Positions 1 through 8,764 of a DNA stretch of 64,000 nt are shown here, piece after piece; within the stretch, counting starts at the first letter, position 1; the number at the start of each line of letters is the position of its first letter. Position numbers and translations under genes: made by a program. Origin of the DNA: Corynebacterium gerontici (GTDB lineage: Bacteria; Actinomycetota; Actinomycetes; Mycobacteriales; Mycobacteriaceae); assembly GCF_003813985.1 (NCBI RefSeq), contig NZ_CP033897.1, positions 496,001-560,000 of the forward strand, read 5' to 3'. The notes below the pieces were generated by a model that was not told where the DNA came from, ran no database searches, and worked only from the letters and a program-made list of their open reading frames with translations.

Positions 1-843
1 CTTGTGACTCAGGCAACTATCCGGATTTTCCGGATAGTTCAAACCGAGGGATCCCGCCAGGTCTCGCGGGAGGTGAAACACTACAACCTAGACGCAATCA
101 TCGCCGTCGGCTTCCGGGTGAACTCTGCCCGCGCCACCGAGTTCCGACAATGGGCGATTAACGTCTTGCGTAGCTTCACGCTCCGCGGTTATGTCATCGA
201 CCGTCAGCGAATGGAATCCGGCCAGTACATCGGCGAGGACTACTTCGAGGAGCTCTTGCAGGAAGTTCGGGAGATTCGCCTCTCAGAGCGGCGCTTCTAC
301 CAAAAAGTTACTGACATTTACGCCACCGCTATCGACTACAACCAGGGTGCCCCCACCACTAAACAATTCTTTGCAACGGTACAAAATAAGATGCACTACG
401 CCGTCCACGGGCATACCGCTGTCGAGCTTATCAAGGAACGTGCCGACGCAACCCAGCCGCACATGGGGCTCACCACCTGGAAGAATGCCCCTGACGGAAA
501 AATCCTTCGGAGTGACGTCACCGTCGGAAAGAATTACCTCAACCAGGAGGAACTTACTGACTTATCGGGGCTCGTCTCTGCTTATCTTGATCTAGCCGAA
601 TCACGGGCCCGGCGTGGTATTCCCACCACCATGGAACAATGGGTAGCTTTTCTTGACGATGTACTCAAACTGGATTCCCGAGAACTACTCCATAATGCCG
701 GTAAAATCAGCCAGAAAATAGCCCAAAGCCATGCGCTTGAACAGTTCGAACAATTCCGTATCGAACAAGATCGTGCCTACGTAAGCGATTTTGACCGATT
801 CGCTACTGAAGCACTCCAAGCCGCGCAACGGGAGGAACAATGA
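1..843 (+). CDS. RhuM family protein, 5' end outside the window
   Basis: The frame is open to the window edge, so this is the C-terminal part only. The in-frame GTG at 4 is probably internal. Conserved RhuM blocks are visible near the beginning (HYNLDAIIAVGFRVNS and ATEFRQWAINVLRSF); in full-length members a DNA-binding-like segment precedes them, and here it would lie upstream. RhuM proteins take their name from a Salmonella pathogenicity-island gene; their biochemical role is not established. The stop codon overlaps the hsdR start (ATGA), so the two are translationally coupled. This fits the common pattern of rhuM sitting as a cargo gene inside type I restriction operons; hsdM and hsdS would be expected further left. 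Confidence 0.85.
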   Translation, partial: LVTQATIRIFRIVQTEGSRQVSREVKHYNLDAIIAVGFRVNSARATEFRQWAINVLRSFTLRGYVIDRQRMESGQYIGEDYFEELLQEVREIRLSERRFYQKVTDIYATAIDYNQGAPTTKQFFATVQNKMHYAVHGHTAVELIKERADATQPHMGLTTWKNAPDGKILRSDVTVGKNYLNQEELTDLSGLVSAYLDLAESRARRGIPTTMEQWVAFLDDVLKLDSRELLHNAGKISQKIAQSHALEQFEQFRIEQDRAYVSDFDRFATEALQAAQREEQ

Positions 844-3800
844 CCAGCGCAGTTTTAAACGAGTCGACCGTTGAACAGGCCGCTAAACACTGGTTCGCTG
901 AGCTGGGTTACCGAACCGGCTACGCCCCCACTGATTACGAAGTCGGCCGCGGCCGCGAGAGCTACAGTGAAGTGATTCTCTGGAAACAGCTCCGAACAGC
1001 CGTGGAACGCTGCAATCCAGGTATAGCTCCTGCTACTGTTGACGCCGTTTTATCGCGGGTACGGCGAGCTGAATCTCAAGATCCAGTGCGAGAAAATCAA
1101 CGCTTGCACATGCTCATGACCCAGGGGGTTCCGGTTGAAGTGCAAGGCAAAGATGGGCACACCAAAACCGAGTTGTTTTGGCTGATTGACTTTGCTCGCC
1201 CAGCTGTGAATGACTGGCTCGTACTTAACCAGTACACGATCGTAGAGAATGGGCATAGGCGCCGCCCCGATTTGCTGGTGTTCCTCAATGGCTTGCCTGT
1301 TGCATTGTTTGAGCTGAAAAACCCGGCAGATGAAAACGCCACACTAAAAGCTGCTTGGAACCAGGTACAGACCTACCGTAAGCAGATCCCCTCTGTGTTC
1401 ACCCCGAACGCGGTTACTGTAATTTCTGATGGGATCAGTGCGGCCATGAGTTCCTTCACCGGCGGGTTTGAACACTTTGCCCCCTGGAAAACCATGGACG
1501 GGCGCGAGGTCATTACCAACCTTCCTGCCCTGGAAGTCCTCATCAAAGGTGTGTTTGAACCGGCGCGCTTCCTAGACCTGCTGGCTAACTTTGTAGTGTT
1601 TTCCACCGAATCAGTCACAGACAAGCGCACTGGACAGCGCAGCCAGGCGCTCATTAAACGTGTGGCGAAGTATCACCAGTATTGGGCGGTCAACGCCGCT
1701 GTAGCGTCTACAGTTCAGGCAGCCTCCCCGGAGGGGGATCAGCGTGGTGGGGTTGTGTGGCATACCCAGGGCTCGGGGAAGAGCTTCGAGATGGTGTTTT
1801 ATGCGGCAAAGATCATGCGTGATCCTCGCATGGAGAACCCCACCTTGGTGTTTATCACCGACCGTAATGACCTAGACGATCAACTCTTCGGTGAGGTCTT
1901 CGCCCCGGCCCACATCCTGCCTGAAAACCCGGTGCAAGCTGAGAACCGCAAACATTTGCGCCAATTGCTCTCCCGGGCCTCCGGCGGGATCGTGTTTACC
2001 ACGTTGCAGAAGTTTAAGCCTGGCGACGGCGATGACTATAACGCGGTTCTAACTGATCGGCGCAATGTTGTGGTTGTCGCTGATGAGGCCCACCGTAGCC
2101 AGTACGGGTTTAGTGAAACCCTAGATTCTCACGGCCGGTTGAAAGCTGGCCTAGCTAAACATCTGCGAGACGCCCTACCGGGCGCCACTTTCTTAGGATT
2201 CACCGGTACGCCTATTGAATCCAACGATCGCTCAACACGTGCCGTCTTTGGCGACTACGTCGACATCTATGATCTGACGCGGGCCGTCGAAGATGGAGCT
2301 ACCGTCAAAATTTTCTACGAATCACGTCTCGCCAAGATCGCTTTGGACGAAGAGGAGCTCGACCTTCTGGACGATGCTATTACCGAGGCAGCTTCAGAAG
2401 CAGGGGTAGAGAATCCCGAAGATGCTAAAGGTAAATGGTCCAGACTGGAAGCATTGGTGGGAAGTGATCAGCGCCTAGACGTTATTGCCCAGGACTTCGT
2501 TTCCCACTGGGAAGCGCGTCGGGAGGCGATGCGTGGCAAAGCCATGATCGTGGCAATGAGCCGGCGTATCGCAGTGGAGTTATATAACCGGATAGTGGCT
2601 TTACGCCCCGAATGGCACTCCGATGATCCCGCCGGGGGCAAGATCAAGGTTGTTATGACCGGTTCAGCTTCTGACCCGCAAGAATTCCAACCCCATATTT
2701 ACAGCAAGGATCAGCGCCGGGATCTGAAACTTAGGGCGAAAAATCCGGACGATGAGCTCGAGATCGTTATCGTGCGCGACATGTGGCTCACCGGTTTTGA
2801 TGCGCCCTCTATGCACACCATGTATGTGGACAAGCCCATGCAAGGGGCGGGCCTGATGCAGGCTATAGCCCGGGTAAACCGGCGGTTCAAGGACAAGCCC
2901 GGCGGACTTATTGTTGACTACATCGGCCTGTTTGACTCCCTACAAAAAGCGCTAGGCACCTACTCGCCCAGCGATCGGGAGCAAGCCGGTGTGCCCATTG
3001 ATGAGCTGATAGCTGTCATGCAAGAGAAACATGACATCATCTGTGGCCTGCTCCACCCCGTGGAGTACAACTCTTCATCCGCTCTTAGCTCTCCTCAGCG
3101 TCTCAGCCAATACGCACAAGTCATAGACTTCGTGCTTTCCGATGAGGAAATCACGAAGCGCTTCAATGATCAGGTGCTTGCGCTAGCAAAGGCCTATGCT
3201 CTTGTGGGGTCGCGACCCGAAGCTGAAGCGATCCGTGATGATGTGCGCCTGTTTACTGATGTTCGAGCAGCTATCCTCAAGGTTCTGAACCCTGATTCCG
3301 GAACCTCCACTCGTGGCCGTGGGGACTTGGACACAGTCCTGGGACAGCTGGTCAATGATGCACTAACAGCTGATCAGGTGATCGACGTCTATCAGGTCGC
3401 CGGTATGGATAGCCCAGAGTTGTCCTTGTTGTCCGAAGAGTTTCTTGACTCTATGGCTCACAGCCAGCAGCCCAACTTGCAGATTGGTCTGCTACGTCGC
3501 CTGCTTAACGATGAAGTTAAAACAATCAAGGCTAAGAACATCGTGCAAGGTCGCAAATTCTCTGAAATGCTTAGTGATGCAGTGACCCGCTATTCCAACC
3601 GGACACTGACTACCGCAGAAATCATCGCTGAGTTGGTCCGGCTCGCCAAAGAGATGCGCTCTAACAATGAACGTGCAGAGAAGCTCGGGCTCAGCGAAGT
3701 CGAGATTGCGTTGTACGACGCGATTATCCAAAACGACGCGGCAATTCTGGAACTAGGAGATGAGACACTTAAAACCATCGCTCATGAACTGGTGAGTACC

Positions 3801-3971
3801 ATTCGCAAATCTGCCACCATCGACTGGAACGTCAAAGAAAGCGTTCGAGCAAAAATGCGCGCCAGCATCAAACGTCTCTTGCGCAAGTACGGATATCCGC
3901 CAGACAAGCAAGAATCAGCTGTAGAGCTCGTGATTGAGCAAGCTGAATTATTAGCGAAGTCAACGTATTAG
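840..3971 (+). CDS. hsdR: Type I restriction endonuclease subunit R (HsdR)
   Basis: A 1043-residue protein, full length for HsdR, the ATP-dependent translocase and nuclease subunit of type I restriction systems. The N-terminal nuclease domain has the PD-(D/E)xK pattern: RRPDLLVF with Asp144, then FELK with Glu158 and Lys160. The SF2 helicase motor follows: Walker A HTQGSGKSF near residue 309, DEAH box VVADEAHRS near 415, FTGTP motif III, and an arginine-finger region QAIARVNRRF near 675. The C-terminal helical part would bind the methyltransferase core. It overlaps rhuM by 4 bases. The partners HsdM and HsdS are not in the window, so whether the system is functional cannot be judged. No frameshift or missing catalytic residue is seen. 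Confidence 0.96.
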   Translation: MTSAVLNESTVEQAAKHWFAELGYRTGYAPTDYEVGRGRESYSEVILWKQLRTAVERCNPGIAPATVDAVLSRVRRAESQDPVRENQRLHMLMTQGVPVEVQGKDGHTKTELFWLIDFARPAVNDWLVLNQYTIVENGHRRRPDLLVFLNGLPVALFELKNPADENATLKAAWNQVQTYRKQIPSVFTPNAVTVISDGISAAMSSFTGGFEHFAPWKTMDGREVITNLPALEVLIKGVFEPARFLDLLANFVVFSTESVTDKRTGQRSQALIKRVAKYHQYWAVNAAVASTVQAASPEGDQRGGVVWHTQGSGKSFEMVFYAAKIMRDPRMENPTLVFITDRNDLDDQLFGEVFAPAHILPENPVQAENRKHLRQLLSRASGGIVFTTLQKFKPGDGDDYNAVLTDRRNVVVVADEAHRSQYGFSETLDSHGRLKAGLAKHLRDALPGATFLGFTGTPIESNDRSTRAVFGDYVDIYDLTRAVEDGATVKIFYESRLAKIALDEEELDLLDDAITEAASEAGVENPEDAKGKWSRLEALVGSDQRLDVIAQDFVSHWEARREAMRGKAMIVAMSRRIAVELYNRIVALRPEWHSDDPAGGKIKVVMTGSASDPQEFQPHIYSKDQRRDLKLRAKNPDDELEIVIVRDMWLTGFDAPSMHTMYVDKPMQGAGLMQAIARVNRRFKDKPGGLIVDYIGLFDSLQKALGTYSPSDREQAGVPIDELIAVMQEKHDIICGLLHPVEYNSSSALSSPQRLSQYAQVIDFVLSDEEITKRFNDQVLALAKAYALVGSRPEAEAIRDDVRLFTDVRAAILKVLNPDSGTSTRGRGDLDTVLGQLVNDALTADQVIDVYQVAGMDSPELSLLSEEFLDSMAHSQQPNLQIGLLRRLLNDEVKTIKAKNIVQGRKFSEMLSDAVTRYSNRTLTTAEIIAELVRLAKEMRSNNERAEKLGLSEVEIALYDAIIQNDAAILELGDETLKTIAHELVSTIRKSATIDWNVKESVRAKMRASIKRLLRKYGYPPDKQESAVELVIEQAELLAKSTY

Positions 3972-4016
3972 AATAGGTGTATGAATGGCTGGGGAGCTTA
4001 AGCGCTAGACGTACGT

Positions 4017-4573
4017 TTATTTGCCCAAGTGCTGTGTGATGGTGGATACGTTCTCGGTTAAACCACCGCAGAATTCGAGGCCTTAAGCAGTGAATTCGTT
4101 GGATTCCCAGCCATGGAAACCTATGAACTTTTCGAAAGGCAGAGCGCTAACAAAACTGCTAGAAGAGGGACAGCCTGTCAAAACGTTGCCGCTTCTTGGC
4201 AGTTTGATGCAGGTGTGGGTCACTCAGATTTCTTCCAACCTTAACCAAGACGAACAAGGGCTAAGCCAACCCTGTCTTGCACGTCTGGAAGAACCAGAAA
4301 GCTTTTATTTCGGAAGGAAGGTCCCGGGCGCTGGATCGACTAAGTATGCAAGGCTTCACAAGCGATTACATCGATGCTCAACGCAGAAGCATGGAAGCAA
4401 ATCTTGAGCCCGACCGATCGGCTGCTATTGGGCAGTCCATAGAACTACCTGAAACCTGCTACAAAACAATTCTTGGGGAGCGAGGGGTGGCAGTAGTGAA
4501 AGACCAGCGGCTCAAGAAAAAGGGGAGGGGCCGATGGGTCGCCGAGGTACCAACCCGGATAACCAAGGGCTGA
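4017..4573 (+). pseudogene. Decayed gene with Abi_C-like (abortive infection C-terminal) remnant
   Basis: Coding-like sequence continues after hsdR but is broken. From 4017 one frame reads LFAQVLCDGGYVLG, then an in-frame TAA near 4059, then TAEFEALSSEFVGFPAMETY until about 4195. The frame that makes sense then shifts: from about 4325 the +2 frame reads ALDRLSMQGFTSDYIDAQ, continues with SAAIGQSIELPETCYKTILG and ends near 4573. The second part resembles, from memory, the C-terminal domain of abortive-infection proteins (Abi_C), where an AIG(x)AKELIE(x)xCKTIL pattern is typical. A stop and at least one frameshift mark it as dead. Its position beside a restriction system suggests a relic of a defence island. 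The domain match needs a profile search. Confidence 0.45.
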
Positions 4574-4580
4574 GCGCCCC

Positions 4581-5048
4581 CTAAGCCCCCACATACCCCA
4601 ACTGTCGCCACGCCTCGAACACACCCACGGCAGCGGCGTTGGAGAGGTTCATGGAGCGTCTATTGGGCAGCATGGGGATGCGCACCTGGCTGGTGATGCG
4701 TGGGTGCGCTAGGGCTTGCTCACTTAACCCCGTGGGCTCGGTGCCAAACAGCAGGGCGTCGCCTTCTTGCCACTGCACATCTGAGTGCGTGAGTTCCCCT
4801 TTGGTGGTGAAGGCGAATACGCGGGCGTCGACAAGCGAGGAAAGGCAAGCATCGAGGGAGTCGTGGATGCTGACTTCGGCAAGGTCGTGGTAGTCCAGGC
4901 CAGCGCGTTTGAGGTGTTTATCTTCAAAGTTGAATCCCAAAGGCTTGCACAGGTGCAGGTGCGCGCCGGTGTTGGCGCACAGGCGGATTGCGTTGCCGGT
5001 ATTGCCGGGGATCACGGGCTGGTCAAAGATGATGTGAGCAAAGGCCAT
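4581..5048 (-). CDS. trmL: tRNA (cytidine(34)-2'-O)-methyltransferase, SPOUT family
   Basis: 155-residue SpoU/TrmH-type RNA 2'-O-methyltransferase of the small TrmL kind, which modifies the wobble nucleotide of certain leucine tRNAs using S-adenosylmethionine. Motif 1 PGNTGNAIRLCANTG is near the N-terminus, motif 2 LLFGTEPTGLS in the middle and motif 3 IPMLPNRRSMNLSNAAAV near the C-terminus forms the trefoil knot. The ATG at 5048 gives MAFAHIIF, the normal family start; a longer in-frame ATG at 5084 exists but overlaps folD. A TATGAT hexamer ends 6 bases before this ATG, suggesting a leaderless message. It is divergent from folD. Confidence 0.92.
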   Translation of the reverse strand: MAFAHIIFDQPVIPGNTGNAIRLCANTGAHLHLCKPLGFNFEDKHLKRAGLDYHDLAEVSIHDSLDACLSSLVDARVFAFTTKGELTHSDVQWQEGDALLFGTEPTGLSEQALAHPRITSQVRIPMLPNRRSMNLSNAAAVGVFEAWRQLGYVGA

Positions 5049-5082
5049 GTGCAAATCATAGGACGTGCAATAATTGGGAAAC
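5049..5082. promoter_or_regulatory. Divergent overlapping promoters of trmL and folD
   Basis: Only 34 bases separate the two start codons. On the minus strand TATGAT (5060-5055) ends 6 bases before the trmL ATG. On the plus strand AATAAT (5069-5074) ends 8 bases before the folD ATG at 5083. Both messages are therefore likely leaderless, and each -35 region would overlap the other gene's 5' end. No usable Shine-Dalgarno sequence is present for either start. The promoter calls rest on hexamer and spacing only. Confidence 0.55.
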
Positions 5083-5961
5083 ATGACGGCTCAAACACTT
5101 GACGGCAAGCTCTATCGCGACGAGATCTTCGAAGACCTCCACACCAGGGTTCAAGCCCTCAAGGAGCGTGGCATCACCCCAGGCCTGGCCACCGTGCTGG
5201 TGGGAGCAGATCCCGCTAGCCAGTCCTATGTGAAGATGAAGCACCGCGACTGCGAGCAGGTGGGCGTGAAGTCGATTCGTAAAGACCTGCCCGAAGAGAC
5301 CACCCAGGAAGAACTCGAGCGCGTGATCGACGAGCTCAATGCGGATCCCGAGTGCACCGGCTACATCGTGCAACTGCCCCTGCCTAAGCACCTGGATGAA
5401 AACGCCATCTTGGAGCGCATCGATCCCTCCAAAGACGCCGATGGCTTGCACCCGGTGAACTTGGGCAAGCTCGTCCTTGGCGAGGAAGCACCGCTGCCGT
5501 GCACCCCCAATGGTGCGATCCACCTGCTGCGCCGCTTTGGCGTAGAGATCGAAGGCAAGAAAGTGGTGGTGATTGGCCGTGGCGTGACCGTTGGTCGCCC
5601 CATTGGCCTGATGCTCACTCGCCGCAGCGAAAACGCCACCGTCACCCTTTGCCACACCGGCACCAAGGACCTGGCTGCGGAAACCCTCGAGGCCGACATC
5701 ATCGTCGCCGCCGCCGGCAAGGGCCACATGCTCACCAAAGACATGGTCAAGCCTGGTGCGGCCATCTTGGATGTGGGTGTATCGCGTGTTGATGGCAAGT
5801 TGCTTGGCGACGTCCACCCCGACGTCTGGGACGTAGCCGGAGCCATTTCTCCCAACCCTGGGGGAGTAGGCCCACTTACCCGCGCCTTCCTCATCCGCAA
5901 CGTGGTCGAGCGCGCAGAGCTTGCCGCGGGCACCGCAACCGGCGCGGGGGAGCGCTCCTAG
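5083..5961 (+). CDS. folD: Bifunctional methylenetetrahydrofolate dehydrogenase / methenyltetrahydrofolate cyclohydrolase
   Basis: 292-residue cytosolic FolD, which interconverts 5,10-methylene-, 5,10-methenyl- and 10-formyl-tetrahydrofolate and so supplies formyl groups for purine and initiator-tRNA synthesis. Signatures are the substrate site [13 protein letters not shown] with the catalytic lysine, the [13 protein letters not shown] block, the NADP-binding [13 protein letters not shown] and the terminal [12 protein letters not shown]. The ATG at 5083 is preferred over the TTG at 5074 because family members start MTA(x)xLDGK and because a -10-like hexamer lies 8 bases upstream. A DUF3017 gene follows directly. 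Confidence 0.96.
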   Translation: MTAQTLDGKLYRDEIFEDLHTRVQALKERGITPGLATVLVGADPASQSYVKMKHRDCEQVGVKSIRKDLPEETTQEELERVIDELNADPECTGYIVQLPLPKHLDENAILERIDPSKDADGLHPVNLGKLVLGEEAPLPCTPNGAIHLLRRFGVEIEGKKVVVIGRGVTVGRPIGLMLTRRSENATVTLCHTGTKDLAAETLEADIIVAAAGKGHMLTKDMVKPGAAILDVGVSRVDGKLLGDVHPDVWDVAGAISPNPGGVGPLTRAFLIRNVVERAELAAGTATGAGERS

Positions 5962-5962
5962 T

Positions 5963-6316
5963 TTGCGCGGCTTGAACTTCAGCCAGACGCCTGTGCAGCG
6001 GCCGAGCTTGCGCAACCCCCACGACGTCAACCTGCCGCCCTCAAAAGTCCCTGTGCTACTGCAATGGGTGGGCATCGCGCTCTTTATTGCGCTGACGGTG
6101 GCCTCCGGCGTTTTTTCCTACGGTAACCACTGGCGCCGGGCCACATTTACCCTGGGCGTTGCGCTGGCGTGGCTTTCGGTGCTGCGCCTGGTGTGCGATT
6201 CATCGGTGATGGGCGTGTTCGCGGTACGTTCACGCAAGTTCGACGTCACTTTCACCGCAGCTCTCTCCGCGCTCATGCTGTACCTGTCGGCCACGGTTGA
6301 GTCCCTAGGCTCCTAG
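5963..6316 (+). CDS. DUF3017 domain membrane protein
   Basis: 117-residue actinobacterial protein with a DUF3017 core. Three hydrophobic segments are visible: VPVLLQWVGIALFIALTVAS, a stretch around FTLGVALAWLSVLRLV, and FTAALSALMLYLSATV at the C-terminus. No enzymatic motif is present and the function is unknown. No ATG is available near the expected start; the TTG at 5963, one base after the folD stop, has a GGGGGAG about 10 bases upstream and is chosen. A TTG at 5921 inside folD is the alternative. The placement implies co-transcription and translational coupling with folD, as is usual for this pair in corynebacteria. Confidence 0.8.
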   Translation: MRGLNFSQTPVQRPSLRNPHDVNLPPSKVPVLLQWVGIALFIALTVASGVFSYGNHWRRATFTLGVALAWLSVLRLVCDSSVMGVFAVRSRKFDVTFTAALSALMLYLSATVESLGS

Positions 6317-6340
6317 AGCTTCTCCGTTCACCTGCAAGCG

Positions 6341-7405
6341 CTAGGCATCGAGCAGGCTGAGGAAGCGACGAAGAATTCTGTCCATCTGGCGGGTTTCGGT
6401 CAGGAATGCGTCATGCCCCACGGGTGAGCTCACCTTCGCCATCCCCAGCAGATTGCCGACGTTACGCGAGATATGTTCTTGCTGGTGATAGGGGTACAAA
6501 ATGTCCGTGTCGATGCCGACGACAAAGATGGGAACCTGAATGTTCGCCAGCGCTTTGTTGAGCCCGCCACGATCACGGCCAATGTCATGGCGATTCAACG
6601 CCTCAGTGAGCGTGACATAGGAACCTGCATCAAAGCGCTCGGTGAGCCTGGTGCCCTGGTAATCCAAGTAGCTTTGTACAGCGAAGCGCTGATCGGGGTC
6701 ACGGTAGGGCCCAAGCGGATTTTCATTCTCTTGGGCGTCTGTGCCGAAGCGCTCGTCGATCTCGAGCTCACCACGATATGTCAGGTGCGCAATGCGTCGC
6801 GCTGTCTTCAGCCCTTCGATGGGCGGTGCAAAGCGGTAGTAATCGCCGCCGCGCCACGCCGGATCCTGTTCGATGGCGGCGATCTGCGCGGTTTGAATCC
6901 CGATCTGCCAAGCACTCGCGCGCGCTGACACTGCAATCACCGCAGCCGCCCCCACGCGCTCCGGGTAGAGCGCCGCCCACTCCAAGGCCCGCGCTCCGCC
7001 CATGGAACCACCAACCACCGCGTGCACACGATCCACACCGAGGATGCTCAGCGCCTTCGCCTCAGCGTGGACGAGGTCGCGGATGGAAAGGGCGGGAAAT
7101 TGCGAGCCCCATACGCCATTGGTGCGAGCGCTCGACGGCCCGGTGCTGCCCATGCAGCCGCCCAAGGCGTTGGTGCAGATGACGCAATAGCGATCAGTAT
7201 CAAGCGCCTTGCCGGAGCCGACGAGTCCTTCCCACCAGGTGGCGGCGTCGGAGTCGCCGGTGAGTGCATGCTCGACGAGGATCACGTTATCGCCGCGGAA
7301 TTCGCCCCAGGCTTGGTAGGCGATGCTGATAGGAAGGGTCACGCCGGCTTCGGTGGTGTACTCGCCTACGTCGATAAGCTGCAATTCTCCGGTGGTGTCC
7401 AGCAT
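6341..7405 (-). CDS. metX: Homoserine O-acetyltransferase
   Basis: 354-residue alpha/beta-hydrolase-fold enzyme that acetylates L-homoserine with acetyl-CoA, the committed step to methionine. The nucleophile elbow is GGSMGGARALEW, the acid lies in VVGIDTDILYPY and the histidine in SPVGHDAFLTE, in the order expected for MetX. The ATG at 7405 has GAAAGGA 7 bases upstream; the in-frame upstream ATG at 7429 is not supported by a ribosome binding site. The partner metY lies upstream on the same strand, with an SGNH hydrolase gene between them. I see no McbR-type box directly before metX. Confidence 0.95.
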   Translation of the reverse strand: MLDTTGELQLIDVGEYTTEAGVTLPISIAYQAWGEFRGDNVILVEHALTGDSDAATWWEGLVGSGKALDTDRYCVICTNALGGCMGSTGPSSARTNGVWGSQFPALSIRDLVHAEAKALSILGVDRVHAVVGGSMGGARALEWAALYPERVGAAAVIAVSARASAWQIGIQTAQIAAIEQDPAWRGGDYYRFAPPIEGLKTARRIAHLTYRGELEIDERFGTDAQENENPLGPYRDPDQRFAVQSYLDYQGTRLTERFDAGSYVTLTEALNRHDIGRDRGGLNKALANIQVPIFVVGIDTDILYPYHQQEHISRNVGNLLGMAKVSSPVGHDAFLTETRQMDRILRRFLSLLDA

Positions 7406-7493
7406 CCGCGTCCTTTCGTGTTTGCACACATGCTACTTGGCGGGCGCACGCACGCCACAGTCACGCCAGATGGATGAATAAAAATCGTTACCC

Positions 7494-7532
7494 AAAAAGC
7501 AAAACGCCACCGGCCAAACGGCGGGTGGCGTT
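7494..7532 (-). terminator. Rho-independent terminator of the SGNH hydrolase gene
   Basis: AACGCCACC (7503-7511) pairs with GGTGGCGTT (7524-7532). Read on the minus strand, the stem is followed by TTTTGCTTTTTGG. It lies 17 bases after the stop of the gene ending at 7549, so metX is probably transcribed separately. Confidence 0.8.
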
Positions 7533-7548
7533 GAGAGCAACGCGTTAT

Positions 7549-8451
7549 TTAGCGCAGGGCATCAGCGATGATATGACCCATTACGTGCTCACCGTGGACG
7601 GTGGGGTGGTTCGGCATGGGGCCCATAACCGGGTCAACCATGCCAACTACGTAACGATCCTCATCGCGAGGAGCGCAGGTGCCGTGGCCGAGGGTTGCCT
7701 CGTACACGTCCACGAACTTAGCGCCACTGTAGTCGGCGGCATTCTTGATGCTGTCGCGGAATGCGCGCTGGACGTCGGTTGCGCCGGGAGTCGGGATGGG
7801 GTTTACCTGGCCGGGGAAGTTCACCAAGCAGAGCTGATCGTTGGTAGCGAACTCGGGGTAGGAAGCAAGCACGAGCTCAGCACCGGGAGCAACTGCGCGG
7901 ACGCGGTCGGCAACGTGGCGGATGGTGTCCTTGTAAACGGAAGGATCAGCGGCTTCGCCAGGGACGAGCCTCATCTCGCCAGCAACGTCAACCCACTGGA
8001 AAGCATCCATACCGCCGTACATGAGCACAACCTTCTCGGTGCCCGGTCCGATGTCGCCGTAAGCGATTGCGGACTCAACGTAGGCGAGCAACTGAACTAC
8101 CGGTGCGCCACCGGTGCCGTTGCAAGACCAGTCGCCGAGGGACTTGTTCAGTTCGCCTGCGGCAATCTTGGGCCAGTTCTCCATGTCGTTGGCGCAGTTG
8201 GGCAGCCAAGGCGCAACGGCAGGTGCCAAACCGCGGGGACCGCCCTTGCCTGCGTTGGCGGTGAAGGAATCACCGAAAACAACCATTTGCTTCGGGCCAC
8301 TACCGTGAGGCACCGGAGAAGGGATGGGGAGGTTGGGGATCTCGGGGAGCACTGGCTGAGCGTTGGCCATGCCGGCACCCATGCCGAGGCTCAGGGTTGC
8401 GAGGGCAGCAACGGCCGCAGAGCGGATCGCCTTGGAGAATGGCTTCTTCAT
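7549..8451 (-). CDS. Secreted SGNH/GDSL-type hydrolase
   Basis: 300-residue exported protein. It has a Sec signal peptide (KK start, hydrophobic core, AMANA-type cleavage near residue 31). The mature part begins with a Pro-rich stretch. Block I is VVFGDSFTAN with the nucleophilic serine. The usual block III GxND is here YGGMDAFQW, with Met in place of the oxyanion-hole Asn, and the C-terminal histidine lies in PNHPTVHGEHVMG, where the standard DxxH spacing is not obvious. It probably acts on esters at or outside the cell envelope; the substrate is unknown. A perfect inverted repeat lies just before the gene, and a terminator follows it. It separates metY from metX without any clear link to methionine. 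Confidence 0.85.
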   Translation of the reverse strand: MKKPFSKAIRSAAVAALATLSLGMGAGMANAQPVLPEIPNLPIPSPVPHGSGPKQMVVFGDSFTANAGKGGPRGLAPAVAPWLPNCANDMENWPKIAAGELNKSLGDWSCNGTGGAPVVQLLAYVESAIAYGDIGPGTEKVVLMYGGMDAFQWVDVAGEMRLVPGEAADPSVYKDTIRHVADRVRAVAPGAELVLASYPEFATNDQLCLVNFPGQVNPIPTPGATDVQRAFRDSIKNAADYSGAKFVDVYEATLGHGTCAPRDEDRYVVGMVDPVMGPMPNHPTVHGEHVMGHIIADALR

Positions 8452-8472
8452 ATTGCAAGCTTCCTATCTTGT

Positions 8473-8491
8473 TTTACTGACGATCAGTAAA
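8473..8491. promoter_or_regulatory. Perfect 8-3-8 inverted repeat, TetR-type operator candidate
   Basis: TTTACTGA-CGA-TCAGTAAA, 22 bases upstream of the hydrolase start codon. The symmetry, size and ACTGA/TCAGT half-sites are typical of TetR-family operators. No TetR gene lies nearby. The rest of the 313-base gap between the hydrolase and metY holds no open frame that I can support, only the metY terminator near its right end. Confidence 0.6.
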
Positions 8492-8720
8492 TTTACAACG
8501 AATTGGTCACGATTTGCTAGCCGATCGAAAAAGTTTCGTCACACTAATGCACAATTTTCACTCCAATGCGGCCAAAAGTCCAGTTAAGGGCCATTTGGGG
8601 GTGATGCGCCAATTTTAGAAGATCCTGAGAGTCGCGCTAAAGAATGAAGTATGCTTCTCATGCTTAGCGCTTTGTTCCGGGAATGGTGCTAGATCCGTGC
8701 GCGAAGTCCAGTGGGCATGA

Positions 8721-8750
8721 AAGAAGGGGGCAGGCGTGAAACCTGCCCCC
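8721..8750 (-). terminator. Terminator of metY
   Basis: GGGGGCAGG (8726-8734) and CCTGCCCCC (8742-8750) form a 9-base-pair G/C-rich stem with a 7-base loop. On the minus strand it is followed by TTCTTTC. It lies 14 bases after the metY stop. Confidence 0.8.
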
Positions 8751-8764
8751 TGAAGGGATGATCG

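Noticed and set aside
840..3971. A complete type I restriction system in the window
   Set aside because: Only hsdR is present; hsdM and hsdS would be to the left of position 1.
5056..6075. 339-residue minus-strand frame
   Set aside because: Antisense to folD and the DUF3017 gene, without recognisable domains.
7474..8490. 338-residue plus-strand frame
   Set aside because: It is antisense to the SGNH hydrolase, runs through its terminator and start region, and has no family pattern. It is a shadow frame from high third-position G+C.
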